Shown: one piece after another, positions 31,330-43,950 of the stretch | Position numbering within the stretch: the first letter of the stretch is position 1 | Layout of the letters: each line of letters begins with the position of its first letter | Assembly: GCA_017979445.1 (NCBI GenBank) | Contig: CM030714.1 | Location: forward strand, 4,712,001 to 4,776,000 | Direction of reading: 5' to 3' | DNA length: 64,000 nucleotides | DNA from: Akebia trifoliata | Taxonomy: Eukaryota; Streptophyta; Magnoliopsida; Ranunculales; Lardizabalaceae | The notes under the pieces: generated by a model | Seen by the model: the letters and a program-made list of their open reading frames with translations, nothing else | The model's database searches: none | What the model was told of the DNA's origin: nothing | Translations under genes and position numbers: made by a program

Positions 31330-34300
31330 ATATATATATGAATCTCTAAAGTTTGCTAAACTTAAAGGTCTTTCTAGAGTGATCAGTGGCGCTGACTTGG
31401 AGTACTTGGTTAAAGAAGGAGCCGTGCTTCAAAATTCTATAATTCTTTATGGAGGTGCGTCTCATTCTAAGCGCTTGGTTCCATTTTGCGTGATGAATTT
31501 GCTAAGTAATTAACTCAATTGTAACATCTTTTCTGTTCTTAGTGGAAGAGGTGAGTTCCATCAGAACCCAAGCTTATTGATATGATAAATAAATATAGAA
31601 GAGGTGAGTCCCTCAGGGTCTGCGCTTTTTATATTTTATGGTCAACCCATAACAGACCAATCTAATTTTTTCAACAACAACCAAAAAAAAAAAAAAAAAA
31701 AAAGGATGTTTTAACATGGCATTATTAATTGGATGTCCCATTGGTGCGCCAACTTGGAGTCAACTATTGTTGCCCCTCGTATCTAATTGTCATTGGAAAG
31801 GAAGTGCCGCATAAACATCCACAAGCCACCGAACTTTAATAAGAAATGACTCTTAAGAAATAACATATCAATTATGATTATATTATTATTATTATTATTA
31901 CTACTACTATAAATTGCAGTGGAAGTTTAGATATATATTATAATAGTAGTTATGAAATTAACAAGTAATTTAATTTCATAAAAAATATTATATGCTTTTT
32001 TAAGTATATGCCTTTTTAAATGAAGGGTGAGCCTCAAACTAAATTTCAGAATTTCAATTCATTTTCTTATAAATAGATCAAATTAAAGCTTCATAATTAT
32101 AAATAGAAAATTTTACAAATAATTATGGATATATTCGTAAAGTGTTATAAGTGTTGGAAAAGTTATCATATTTTATTTTAGGTTTTCTTGACCTTTTGAA
32201 TTATTATTGTAGAGGCGAATTTTGTGATTTCCTCGAGGTTTCTCTTTCTTCATATGATGTCTGATATTCCTAGAAAACTCATCTATTCCTTGTTACATAG
32301 AGCCTCCGATGTCTAAGTAAGATTAAATGTAAATCTTTAGAAAAGTAGAGTTTTCCATGGAAAGATTACCTATCTTTTAGATGGAGATTCATTTCATTTA
32401 TAGAGAAAGGATTCTAACAATATCTCCTTTTTTCAAGGGATTCGAATCGTACCAAATCTTCTTTCTAAGAATTTCTTTGACTCTAACGCCCAAATCCCAC
32501 AATCTCAGGGATTAAATCATTTTCAGTCGCGAACTCCCGATCCCCATATTATTTCTAAATTACTGACCAACTACTTAGGTATTGTCGGAAGAGAATGAAC
32601 ATCAAGTTTTATTATTTTTAAATGACATGTGGCATTCCCTTATAGGTCGGAGAATTTACCCGTCCACAATTATTATTATTATCAATTATCTAAGTAAGAT
32701 GCTCTTTATTATTTGATGTTTGGACCACCAATTCCCACATATCCAAGTATAACTACCTAAAGCTCTTTATAGGCTAACCAAGTTTTAAACAAATTTAAAT
32801 TCCAATGGAAGACTAAACTAAATTTTTGATAGGATCAAAGAGTGCATTATCTTTTATTTTTCCCTTTATCTAGTTTATTATATAACACTACTTATATAGT
32901 GCTTTGTGCAATATATAACTATCTAAGTAGTCAAAGTGAGCCCGTTCATTGTGATTCTTTATTTCAGAATGAACGTAATCTCTCCAAGTAATTGAAACCT
33001 TATCACTGTTGAGGTACTTGATTAGTAAATTCTCTAATACCTAACCGAACCATTAAACGATGAGGTTTTTAAGAATTCTTCTGCTCAAAAGGTGATCTTT
33101 ACCTAATAGGGATGTATTATATCATAGTCATGGCTCAAAATAATAGCTTATATTCAATGAAAGAAAATTGATTGGCGTAATATGGTATTTATAATTTCTA
33201 TTTTAAGAATTTTTATACCCAAAAAAGATGATCTTTACCTAATAGCAATGTATTATATGATAATCACGGCTCAAAATAAAATCGTACATTCAGTGAAAGA
33301 AAAATAATTTGCATAACATGGTTTTTATAATTTCTTTCATCAATTATTCACACTGGCCAACATATTTGGGCATGCGGTCTACTGCACCCAAATCTTTCTT
33401 GCATTATTCAGGGTTATCTTCCTCCTGTTTTTTTGTTAGGTAGGTTGAATTTTAACTCACAACCTTAAAGTTGCCTTGCAATATGTTTACCAATCAAGTT
33501 TAGGAAGGGATGTCTTTCATTAGAACACTGTATTTCAAAGAGTGGTTTAGATGTACCCTCACCACATTTTAGTAAATATTTGAGATGCCCGTGTTTTTGA
33601 ACTAATGGCATACCCCTTGACCTATCAACCCCCTCTGGTATTTCTCACAAATTCCATCACCTTCAAGGTCTTCAACCTTAATGGTCAACTAAATTTAACT
33701 TATTGTTTCAACTCATCTTCAATCCATCATCTACAACCTCATGTAGAAAACCCTTGATTTTTTATCGAAAAATTTATCCTCTTCTACTCCCCTAAAAATC
33801 TTAATTATCTTGTTCTTGAAGTTTGAAGGTTAAAAGAGATAGAATCATAAGTAGAAGACTAGGGTAAAATTAAATTTACTGTAGATGTTGATAATCAATT
33901 TATTATTATTATTATTTTTTTTTGGGTGAATCTATGACTTTTGGTGAGAGATTGAAAATATAGGGTATTTTAAATATTCACCAAAATGTTGATTACCTCG
34001 AAAACAGTACCCTAATCAAGTGGAGTCCAAATGGGATAAATTATGACAAATGATGTTTGGTAGTTTGTGAGTGCCTTTAATGGCATTATTTGGTATCACA
34101 ATATGAACAAAATTTCGTCCGCACCTATGACCATGTACATTTAGGAAAATATTCTTTCTTTCTTTCCGTTCTCCAAACTTTGTTAAGAGGGCAGTTTACT
34201 TTAGAGGTACCCTTCAAGGTTTGGGAGAATATTTGCCCCACCATTTTTCAAACTGATGACAAGCTCCCCCTGACTGTGATTTTTTTTTATAAGAGTAATA

Positions 34301-34575
34301 GAAAATGTCTGAAATACCCTCATCTTAGTCCTATTGCCAAAAATAATTGACATTTCTCCCAAAGTCCATCATCTTCAATCTCTTCGATCTTCAGCATAAA
34401 AATTATGCTTTATTTGACGACACACTTGATAATTTTTCCCCCTATAAACCTTAACTCCCCCCAACTCAAAGAAATTCTATCATCTTCAACCCTTGATTTA
34501 TTCAGCCAAGGCAACCCTGGTAAAAATTTATAGATTTTTCTTTCATTGATTTAAAAGATAGAAGTGAAACCCTTT
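31330..34575. other. Intergenic DNA; ~130-bp direct duplication at 33086-33350
   Basis: A 22-base poly-A run lies at 31683-31704. At 33090-33205 and about 33220-33345 a segment containing GATCTTTACCTAATAG..ATGTATTATAT, GGCTCAAAATAA and ATTCA.TGAAAGAAAA is repeated in tandem with roughly 85 percent match by eye. The 67-codon frame at 31310-31513 starts inside the preceding MITE and resembles nothing I know. No gene called. Confidence 0.5.
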
Positions 34576-34957
34576 CCTTACTAACATAATAAGATTTTGA
34601 GCCTTACTAAGGGACATTGTCTTTCTCAAATGGATTACCACATCAGAAATCCAACACCACAGTCCTCTACGTTTCATCGAAAAACTCATATCCAAAACAA
34701 AACAAAAAATTCAAAAAAAAATTTCTTTTAAACTAGATCCAAGGTTTCGAAAATGGATGGCTACCAAACATTGACGTAACTCCCAAACTTAATAATGAAA
34801 TTCAACCAAGAAATAAACTTATTTATTTATCTTTATTTTTTCAAAATTCATAGAATTTCATTCTCTATAACTTGAAGCATCGGATCATGTTTTTGGATAC
34901 CAAGAGGTGAGCCCAAGGACCCTTAGTAATGGTGAAATCCTTATCAACTTAGTAAGG
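34576..34957. mobile_element. MITE with CCTTACTAA ends, copy 2
   Basis: Left end CCTTACTAACATAATAAGA, right end TCAACTTAGTAAGG, with a second inner inverted pair CCTTACTAAGGG / CCCTTAGTAATGG. It shares its body with 11873-12171 (CTCAAATGGATTACCACATC, ATCATGTTTTTGGATACC). No coding capacity. Confidence 0.72.
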
Positions 34958-35862
34958 CTAGGGGAGACTTAGTATAAAATGCTACTAAAATTGAGTAATT
35001 AATTAAATTGCGCATGTAACAATTGTCTATCTTGTCACGAAAAGCCAAGATTGAAGATGAACAATTTTTGAGAGAAAAATTTCATGGATTTTGAAAAGAT
35101 ATTGAAGATGAGAGTATTTTAGTCATTTCCTATTAGTACTTGGTAGAAGACCAGGGTCAAGGGAAATTGTGTGCATAACATTGCACTTAGGGCTACAACT
35201 TTATTCTGCTGGCAAAACCCCAACCTATTAGGTTGAACCTGACCTTGGGTAATCTTTGGGCATAGTTAGCTAGGGTTCAACCTCACGTACATGCAACAAT
35301 AAAAAAAAAAAAAATGCCCAACTCAAATCGGGTTGGGCATGGGCATAAGTATCGACCAATCCGATTTGTTTGAACCCAAACTTATATGATTATAATTTAA
35401 AAATATTTTTTATCTGTCTTTGTTTCTTTCATATTCATAATTCATATTTCAATATGCATCGTTTTTATCTATTTATCAAAATTAATGTATGATTATTTCA
35501 TTAGATAAAGAATTGCTTTGTTATCAGCACTTTATTTTAAGTGTAATTATATATTGTTATACAAATATTAAATGCCATTTATCTTTATAAAAACTTTGAT
35601 CAATACTAAATTACCTAGTATTAATTAGGAATGAATTAACTCTAACAACTCGACTTAGCTAGGGTTCAGGTTGAGCATTTCATGCTTGAGGTCGGTTGGA
35701 CAAGGGTGTGGGTTAGTGTTTGTCAAGTTTGGGTTGGGCACGGGTTGATCCCCAACTGCCCCAAGTTGCAACCTTAATTGCACTAATAAATCAAAGATAT
35801 TTGGGCCCCTTCCATGTTTGGAAATAATTCCTTTTTACAATTCACCAATCCTTATTTATTAA
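34958..35862. other. Intergenic DNA with hAT-like GGGTTGGGC-rich remnant
   Basis: From 35190 to 35780 there are repeated words such as GGGTTCAACCT, GGGTTGGGCATGGG and GTTTGGGTTGGGCACGGG at both margins with AT-rich sequence between. This is the usual look of an old hAT non-autonomous element. Exact ends and target duplication were not found. Confidence 0.4.
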
Positions 35863-36202
35863 GAGAGTGGCTATTAGCACCCTTATTACACCCCAATTAA
35901 AAATAAGGAAAATAAATAAATAGTTGAGACTAAGTAAAAATTAGGGTGCCAATAGAAATTCTTTATCTTTTTTTTTTTTCTTGATTTTTATTTTTTTTCA
36001 TTTAAGATTTTATTTGAGCCTGATCATAATCCTGTATAACTAATGAAATTGTTTGAGCGAGCGTTGTAATGTTGCGATAATAATTTGAGTCAAACCTTTT
36101 TTATGTTTAAATGGTGTGTTTTAATCTTTAATTGGAGTGTGATAAATAATTTATGAAATTAGAGTGTCATAAGTAAAAGCTGGGGTGCCAATAGCAGCTC
36201 TC
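35863..36202. mobile_element. hAT-type MITE, 340 bp (TSD TTTATTAA)
   Basis: Ends GAGAGTGGCTATTAGCACCC and GGGGTGCCAATAGCAGCTCTC are inverted repeats. The 8-bp duplication TTTATTAA is perfect on both sides (35855-35862 and 36203-36210), as expected for hAT. A related internal word (GGGTGCCAATAG) near 35945 gives a secondary hairpin. Confidence 0.82.
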
Positions 36203-36912
36203 TTTATTAAAAGCTTCGGTACTGTTTGCTTAGTCGGAGGCCTTGGAGTTTTGCAATCAGTCAAACCTTTTCTCACGGGGTATCGACAGGTATGGTTACG
36301 CGTGCACAAGTCTTGTTCTTGTCCCCATCAATACCTGTTTCTGAATTTGTAACAAACTTTAACTGAACTCCTTTGTCTTATTATGTTTGTTTCGATTTTA
36401 AAATTATTATTTTTATAAGGGAATTGGATTTCGACTTTCTTAAGGAATCCGTAGTCTACGCTGTCAATGGGTAGCCCCCATTTAACTGGAATCACAAACC
36501 CTGTTTCGATCTAAATCTCTTTTTATTGTAATCAATTAGAATTAGGGCTCATAGAGTCGAATTGATTGAGAACCCACGTATTTTTTGGAGAAAATATTTG
36601 ACAGTTCTAATTTTAGATCTAATAATTGGAAAACTGAAATGGATAGGAATCGAAACCAATAAAATTAAGCTTCAATGGATCACCTATCCCCATCAACCAC
36701 ATGTCCACATAGCACTCAAAATCACCATTGTCCATAGAGTGTAAAATTTTATGAATTCTAAAAAGAATAGAATTGAAAAAAGAGATTTTTTTTATCATTA
36801 AATTTAAATTTTAGATTTGAGAATTCTGTGATTCTCCATTTTTAAACTCAAGATCTAACTTAATTTTTTAAGCTCAATCTAACCATATAACCTAGAAGGC
36901 TAAAATGTACTT
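36203..36912. other. Intergenic DNA
   Basis: Nothing recognisable. Some diverged wording (GTATCGACAGGTATGG, ATCAATACCTG near 36290-36345) forms a short inverted repeat. Confidence 0.4.
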
Positions 36913-37339
36913 TGAAGAAATCTGATTTTTATTAAGAATTCTTGAATCAATTTTACATAAACAATAAAAGGGTGTTTATAGATATTACATCAATCAAGAG
37001 ATATGAAAATAGTCTAATATAATATTCTAAAATATCCTAATTGATACATTCTAAATATCAATAAATATTCTAGAATATCCTCCATCACAACCTCCCATTT
37101 ATGATGAGATACATTGACAATCATACACAATATATCTCATGGACCTTAATATGATGCATCTTATTCTTTAACATCCTCCCGCAATTACATGGTCCTATGA
37201 AGAAGGAATATGCAATTGATTTCTCTTAATAAATTCTCTTAATCTCATCAAGTTACATGCTATTGGATCATTCAAAATTCATACATTTTTTTTTTGTTTA
37301 TTACCGTCTATCTATGAAGTTCATCGTTGTCACATCCCA

Positions 37340-39189
37340 TGTAACACCTCGAATTTTTAATTCGTATCTCGAGGAAAATAAATAGTAGAATATTAAGAAA
37401 ATCTTGAAAGTGGTATTTAGGGGTAAAACTTTAAGATGTTTTTGATCATTTCTAATAGAATCTGACCTCACCATTAGATTTAAAATGATCGAAAAACATA
37501 GTTTAGCCTGTAAGCACGCTCAAATGCGAGTCCGAATATAAAAGTTACAAAATCCTCGATTATTGGGTCGGACTAGGCTAAAATAGTGACTTTTTATTAG
37601 AGCAATAATTTTTAAAATTCGATCATACCATTGGGTCATAACGAAAAATTATTCAACATAGACTATTTATTTGTCATTTTTGAAGATCAGGAAGTCGAAT
37701 TATCATCAAAAACGAAAACGACAAAAATGTAAATTTTTATGGAGACATAATTTGTAGAAATTGACTATACCATTAGATCCGAAATGAAAAATTAGGCGAA
37801 ATAGAGTATTCATTCGTCAGTTTTGGAGTCCGGATGATCAAGTTATCATCGATCGAAACAATTGATAAAATACCGAATTCGTCCCACATTTTATTTAAAT
37901 AATAATTTTAATTTTTTTTTATATGTCATTTTCCCCAACGCGTCCATACGGCCGAGACATATAAAAAAAAAAACGAATTTTTTTTCTCTTCGATCTTCAA
38001 TCTCAGATCTCTCACAAATGGCTCGCCGTCGACGATCGACGCAGAAGGGAGAAATGTCCGCAGCTACGTTCTCTACAAAATCCACCCAACCTTTCTTCGT
38101 TTCACTTTCTATTTCACCCGATATCGTCAAAAATCAGCCGTATTTGGATACGAAAATTTCGAAACTTTGACCTCAGATTTCGTTCGTTTCGGGGTCAAAT
38201 CGCTTTCCGACGCAGAAGGGAGAAACGTCCGTCGTCTCATTCTCTACATAACCCACCTAAATTCCTTTCGTCTTCTCGTGTTTTTCACCCCGTATAGTCA
38301 AAAATCAGCCGTATTTTTATACGGAGATTTCGTAACTTCGACCTCGATTTTCATATGTTTCGGGGTCAAACTGTCTTTCGCCGTAGAAGGGAGAAGAGAC
38401 GAGCACATCGAGATCTTCGAAACCACCGGATCAGTTTCGAAAATCAGCCGCTACGAAGTTCGATCTGTCTCAATTTCCGCGCCAATCGCCTCGATTTCCG
38501 CGCACACGCTTCGATCCTTTCGCCTGAAGATTGTAAGGAACTCTCAATTTCTATTAGTAATCATAGATTGTGAAAATTGCATTTAGGATTTTATCTGAAA
38601 ATTTTTGATGTATTTCCAAAATATAGAATTCTTTCGTTATTTCAAAATTCACGCTAGAAAATGCATGTTTGATATGTTTAATTGTATTTTTTTAACAAAT
38701 CGTATGTGGGTAGCATATTTTAACGAGTTATTTCCATCAATTGGGTCTTGTGCACTGCTCGGACCCCGTTTTGATATAAAATTTGTTTTCTTTTTCAATA
38801 TTATTGATAAAAATAAATTCATTAGTTGGAAAATGTGATTTAATATTCAATGAACTCATTTTGAGTTGATGAATATCAGAAAATGGATGTTTTATTGAAG
38901 AGATAGAAAATTGTAAAAATCAAAAAAGGGAAAAAGGGTATGAAACGGTAAAATGTCAGAGTCACACCCGAGGGGTGATGTCTGCATTTTACGTTGTTGT
39001 GTTGTGTGCAGGTTGGTGAACAGATATCCAGGGATAATATTGTTGGTTGCATGTTTATTTAAATTTCTGTTAGCGCGAGGCGCTCCGTTATGTTATTTAT
39101 TTTAGGCTGGGTGGCCACACTTGCATGGTAGGAAACTGGATATCTATTCTCAACCTTGTATTGTTAATTTCTCTTTTGTTTTCAAATGA

Positions 39190-39220
<31 letters not shown>

Positions 39221-40491
39221 CCTATTTTGTAAGTTGTTAAAGAGTTTGTGAATGCGTGAAGGGATAGTGCGTCATATCATCCGGAGTGGTGTACTATCCT
39301 GGGATATACGGTAGGGACCACCAAGCTCATACGTGGTATGGGAAGCGTATGAGAGTGGAGTCACAACTGGAATCCGGGTTTATTCCTCTCTATCTTTACT
39401 AGTGAACTTGTAATGTAAAGGTGGTCGTATACGAATGGTTTGTATATTTGGGAATCACATGTACGCCTGATAGGCATAGACGAAGATGATTGGTCAGTGA
39501 TCACTAACAATCTATAGTAGTCGAACGTTCTGACACATCGACAAGAGACCCATTGCTTACGGTCACGTCAAATGGCCAGCCTGAGCCGGATAAATGGTCA
39601 ACCAAACGTGGTAAACAGCGACCAACCACAAAATCAGGAACTAAAAACTAGAGAGAAATTGTAACATCATGTCCCGACGGGGAGCGATCCAGTCGTGAAT
39701 CCCAACTCTCTAATTCCAATACTCCACCATTGTGTATTATGTATCTGTTGCTTATTTTGATATATAAAATGAAATGCATGTTTAATGTTTCCATTTGATC
39801 AATTAGATTTGTATAAAAAGAGAATGTTATAGTGAGTAATGCTGATTGATGTGATGTCAGTTTTAAAATGTTTAGTTGCTCATCCCTGGCTATATATACT
39901 AGTTAATCGTAGTTTATTCTGTAAAATTTTGTTTATTTTAAAATGATTCAGTATGTTTATTCGTTCATGTTGGGAGAGGTTATTGGCAGAAATTGTTGCT
40001 TCCTTACTGGGTAACCATTGTTACTCACCCTTTCCTTCTCCATTTTTTTTAGTTTCAGATCCGAAGTTTGGCGAGGCAGATATAGAGCACGAGTGAGAAT
40101 CATCTGGTGAGTCAGATAGACAACCAGAGTTCGTCACTTGGTGAGTATTATGACTACATCCCTCTAGTGGTGGTAGTTTGTCTAGGTAATGTTATAGATT
40201 TTGTTCTAAGTGTTAGGATTTCTGTTAGAGTGAGAAATTTTGTATAATCCTGTATATAATTTTTCTTCTTCCGCACTCTGATCTATCGAACATTATTAGA
40301 CGTATATAGGCTTCCGCTAGTATTATATTTTGTTTGTTATATGCAGGATTGTATGTCGTTTATCAGGTGCAGGTTGAATCGCCTTGGAATGCTAACATAA
40401 ACAGAGGAGACCATGCCGAAATTTCAAGGTGCCACCTCGTACCTTGAAATCTGACATGGGGATTTGTGTTAGCATTCGGCGGGGCGCCACA
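37340..40491 (+). mobile_element. Large solo LTR, 3.15 kb (TSD TCCCA), probably Ty3/gypsy
   Basis: It starts TGTAACACCTCGAATTTTT and ends GGCGGGGCGCCACA. TCCCA is directly repeated on both sides (37335-37339 and 40492-40496). The TGTAACACC(T/C)CG opening is common among long plant gypsy LTRs, which is my basis for the class. No primer site, polypurine tract or pol is visible inside, so I read it as one LTR rather than a full element. It contains a ~171-bp tandem repeat (38030-38400) and an (AT)n tract at 39191-39217. Open frames at 37862-38586 are products of the tandem repeat. Near the right end the inverted words CCGAAATTTCAAGGTGCCACC and GTACCTTGAAATCTGACATGG form a hairpin. Confidence 0.8.
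38030..38400. repeat. Tandem repeat inside the solo LTR, ~171-bp period
   Basis: GACGCAGAAGGGAGAAATGTCCG at 38038 recurs at 38210 and, diverged, near 38380. TCAAAAATCAGCCGTATTT and TTTCGGGGTCAAA recur at the same spacing. About 2.2 copies. Confidence 0.8.
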
Positions 40492-41048
40492 TCCCACTTT
40501 TTGTTTAAGTCTATCGGAGTCGATGACTTATGATACTAGGTTTGCCATGATCTCTCATAAAAGCATATAATGTAGGATTTTGTGATTAAATGAAATAAAT
40601 CTTGTGGGAAAGATTTTAGATAAGAAAAAAAAAATGACATTGTGAAACATGAATATACAAACTTGAGAGATTTGTAAAGTTATGGAAGGAAGTGTGATTT
40701 TTATTGAAGAAAACTTTAACAATAATAAAGGAAAAAAAAATATTTAGGTCCTAAGATGGCGTCACCGACATCGTTGAAGAGCGGCACACCAAAATCAATG
40801 TGTTCAGTGGAGCTTGAGCTTTGATACCATGTGGAAATATGAATTTTATTGATAATTCTTGGATCAATTTTACATAAACCCTAATATGGTGTTTTATAAA
40901 AATTAAGTCAACCAAGATATATGAAAATAGCTTAATATAATATTATATAATATTCTAATTGATATATTCTAAATATCCTCCATCACAATCTTCCATTTGT
41001 GATGAGATACACTGCACATTTATATGATACATCTTATACTTTAACATC

Positions 41049-41080
41049 TTTGGGCCATGTGAAAAGTCACATGGCCCAAA
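41049..41080. other. Short perfect hairpin TTTGGGCCATGTGA / TCACATGGCCCAAA
   Basis: A 14-bp perfect inverted repeat with a 4-base loop lies between the copia LTR and the hAT element. It may be a solo end of another element. No transcript evidence, and no T-run follows to suggest a terminator. Confidence 0.6.
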
Positions 41081-41099
41081 TAATATATATAAAGTCTAG

Positions 41100-41971
41100 T
41101 AGGCCTGTCAACGGATAGATATCCGATCAGATAGTGCTGTATTCGAATTCGAATCTAAAATTTTTTTAGTGATATCTGAATTCGAATTCGAGAATTCGTA
41201 TCCGAATAAATTATCGGATATTCGATATTATCCGATTTGAATCCAAAATTTACTATCTGAAAATTATTTACTATTCGAACATTATCCGAAATTATCTAAT
41301 ATTTATCGGAAAAAAGAAACCATAACCTGACGAGAGAGAGATTCTGATTCGGCTTATCCATGGACGCCAATGCCCAAGGTGAGTCATTGAGAGAGATTCC
41401 GACGGTGACAGTGAGGGGTTGAGATCGTGGAAGATGATGAGATCTGTAAAAAGCTTTTGAGAGAGAGACAGAGAGACTCTGACGCCGATTCAACCTGTCA
41501 ATGGACTCCAATGCCGAAGGTGAGCCGTTGAGAGAGATTCCGACGGTGACAAGTGTTTTCGACTGAAGACAATGAAGGTTGAATCGTTGAAGACGATGAG
41601 GGTTGTCGATGTCTCGTTGAGGGTTGAGCACGATGAGGGTTGCAGACGACACGAGGGCTGTCGTAACCAGATCAGGCCAACCATAGGGCTGTCGATAAGG
41701 GTTGAAGACGATGAGCATGAGGGCAGAGGGCAGAGAGCTGAGTTATATTCGACAGAACCAAAGTTTTAATGTTTTATACTTTAAAAAAAAAATTATTATT
41801 ATTTTCGAATCGGATATTCTTGAATTCGAATTCACCTATATTAGAATTCGTATCCGAAACGCTATCGAATATTGAAAACTATCCGAATTCGAATTCGATA
41901 TCCAAAAATTTCAGATAATATCTGATTTTTCGAATTCGAATTCGGATTTCGACTATCCATTGACAAGCCTA
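41100..41971. mobile_element. Non-autonomous hAT element, 872 bp (TSD AAGTCTAG/AAGTCTAA)
   Basis: Left TAGGCCTGTCAACGGATAG and right CTATCCATTGACAAGCCTA are inverted repeats with two mismatches, flanked by an 8-bp duplication differing in the last base (41092-41099 and 41972-41979). Subterminal regions are dense in ATTCGAATTCGAAT words on both sides. The centre repeats GTTGAGAGAGATTCCGACGG twice (41387 and 41527) and holds GGTTGAAGACGATGAG-type repeats. Three overlapping short open frames there are not transposase and lack hAT motifs. Confidence 0.85.
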
Positions 41972-41979
41972 AAGTCTAA

Positions 41980-42931
41980 TCAAGGGCATGTATGATTTCG
42001 CATGGATATTGGGTAGGTAAATGCTTTCCCATCTGACACCTAAAAAAAGAATTTTCCCACCGCCTAATTTTATTATTTCAGAACTACCCCTACCTTCAAA
42101 TTTAAATGTCAATTGTCTTAGGCGCAATCAAATAATGGAATTCATTTTTCCCTAGAATCCATATTCTCATAACCATTTTCTTAAGAAATTCATATTCCCT
42201 TTAAAACGAATTCCCTGCAATCATATAGACCTTACCTAGAAATAGAAAGCATACAAGCTACATCAACACCATCATCGCCTTTCTCAATTCTTTTGTGATT
42301 TTCTGATTTATCATGCATATATGTCAATGTTCTATAAGCATGACTCTTATGACTCTTAGACTTTTTTTTTTTTCATTACTTTAGAAATTCTTACATAATC
42401 TTATGCTTGAATGACTATCATGCTTCCATCATATCATTAACAACATGTTAAGCATTTTAGTACAAAAATCTTGCTAGTTTAGGCCCATATTGCAATGTTA
42501 TAATGCCTAAAGGGTATTAGTATAGATATCAGCTATGTCATGTGAGTCTAACACCTTCCAATCACATAACCTAGTCTCTAAATTGGCTTTGTTATCAAAC
42601 CATACACTTATCTATCTTGTGGGTTATTTTTAAGTTTCTAGAGACAGTAAAACTAAGTGATGACTCCAAACTTTATTGATTTAACCCCTTTCAACAATAA
42701 AAAGTTGACCCTAAACCCATAAGAGCCTTGTTGTGTCCATAGTGGCAGCTCAACTAGGAAACTTGAAAATACCAAAGAGTGCTACATTTGGTACCTAATC
42801 CTTGTTTTGTGGACATTAAGTTTCCCATGCTTAGATTTTATAGCATTATAAAATTCATATTTCCATTATATATTTAGTTCCTTTCTTGCATCACTAAAAA
42901 TTCACATATTATGGTCACGCTTTCAAGTAAT
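41980..42931. other. Intergenic DNA
   Basis: No gene or bounded repeat recognised. Confidence 0.4.
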
Positions 42932-43950
42932 TGTCGACAATAAATTTAACAAATCTACCTTGAGATTCGTGAAATAAGATAGCAAATGATTTTATTTATT
43001 TTAATTAAAAAAAAAAAGATATAGATCTCAGTGTTATCCTTTAATTAACAGTGGATTACAAAAAGATGACAAATGTAGCTTTTCTTCTCTCTAGGCTTTA
43101 TGTTTTATCGGCTAAGAAAGTTGCTTAGACTGTGACTTTGTTTGTGTTTGATTTTCTTTAGAAGTTTCTATAAATTTTCTTATTTTTGGGCTTTTTGTTT
43201 TACCGATTGAAAAAGATTTCTTGAGTTTTGTAGAATGGCTCTTGAGCTTGATCTTCTATATAGATTTGTGTTGATTTTCTTTTCTCTGGGCTTCGCATTT
43301 TATTAGTTGAGAAGGATTTGTTAGCTTCTGAAGAAAGACTTTTGAGTTTGATCTTCTATAGAGGTTTATGTAGACTTTCTTCTTTTCAGGCTTCGCATTT
43401 TATTGGTTGAGAAAGATTTGTTTGCTTTTGAAGAAGGACTTTTGAAGTTGATCTTCTCTAGAATTAGAATCCAAGTCTTTCTTGAAGAAATTTGCTTCGT
43501 TTCAAGAGAAGGACTTGAGAGCTTCTTCTTCCTTAGAGGGAGAGCTTATGTCTTCTGAGAAAAAGTGATCATCCCCCTTCTCAATGAGAGAGACATTGGT
43601 ATTTATAGACTTAAGGTAGAATGGTATTTTCAAATATGCCCCCTTATCTAATCGACTTTTACATAATTGGTTTAAATGGTATTTGGTTATTGATCCAACT
43701 CATTTTAGTGGGTTTTGGACTTAACTATGAGCTAACCCGTTTGTTGGATGCATGGGCCCAATATTTAATGCGGATCACTTGAATTTGTTGGATCATAAGT
43801 TTTATCGGTGAAAACTCAAAACTTAGGCTTGTCGGAGACACGTTCTCAGTTAATAAACTCAATTTGGATGCGAGGCACATTTATAATTTTAGGGACTTCA
43901 TTTTTATTTATAAAATTGGTAAAGGCCTCCTCAAAATTTTGGTGCCTACA
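42932..43950 (+). mobile_element. Solo LTR, family A, copy 3 (TSD GTAAT/GTAAC)
   Basis: Starts TGTCGACAATAAATTTAAC and ends CAAAATTTTGGTGCCTACA, collinear with 4907-5697. Flanks GTAAT (42927-42931) and GTAAC (43951-43955) are a probable target duplication with one change. It is about 230 bp longer than the first copy, because the GATCTTCT..TCTGGGCTTCGCATTTTAT..GTTGAGAAGG block is repeated three to four times rather than twice. Confidence 0.82.

Larger units (their letters stand above)
36913..41046 (-). mobile_element. Minus-strand copia remnant with both LTRs, split by a nested solo LTR
   Basis: Left LTR 36913-37173 (261 bp) and right LTR 40830-41046 (217 bp) are similar. They share GAATTCTTG(A/G)ATCAATTTTAC, ATATGAAAATAG, TAATATAATATT, ATATCCTCCATCACAA and GATGAGATACA. 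Read on the minus strand, each LTR starts TGTTAAAG. The right LTR ends CCACA and is followed directly by TGGTATCAAAGC, a primer binding site (complement at 40818-40829). On the other side GGGAGGA, a polypurine tract, directly precedes the TGTTAAAG start of the left LTR. The element's own interior is only about 1 kb, has no recognisable gag or pol, and is cut by the 3.15-kb insertion at 37340-40491. Confidence 0.8.

Noticed and set aside
31310..31513. 67-residue open frame downstream of a MITE
   Set aside because: It starts inside the MITE terminus and the (TA)n tract and has a plausible-looking protein composition but no recognisable family. I could not support it as a gene.
37862..38586. Several overlapping open frames
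   Set aside because: They lie in the tandem repeat of the 3.15-kb solo LTR, and overlapping frames on both strands reflect locally higher GC rather than coding.
41296..41769. 140- and 65-residue open frames in the hAT element
   Set aside because: They are formed by short tandem repeats. No hAT dimerisation domain or catalytic motif can be seen.
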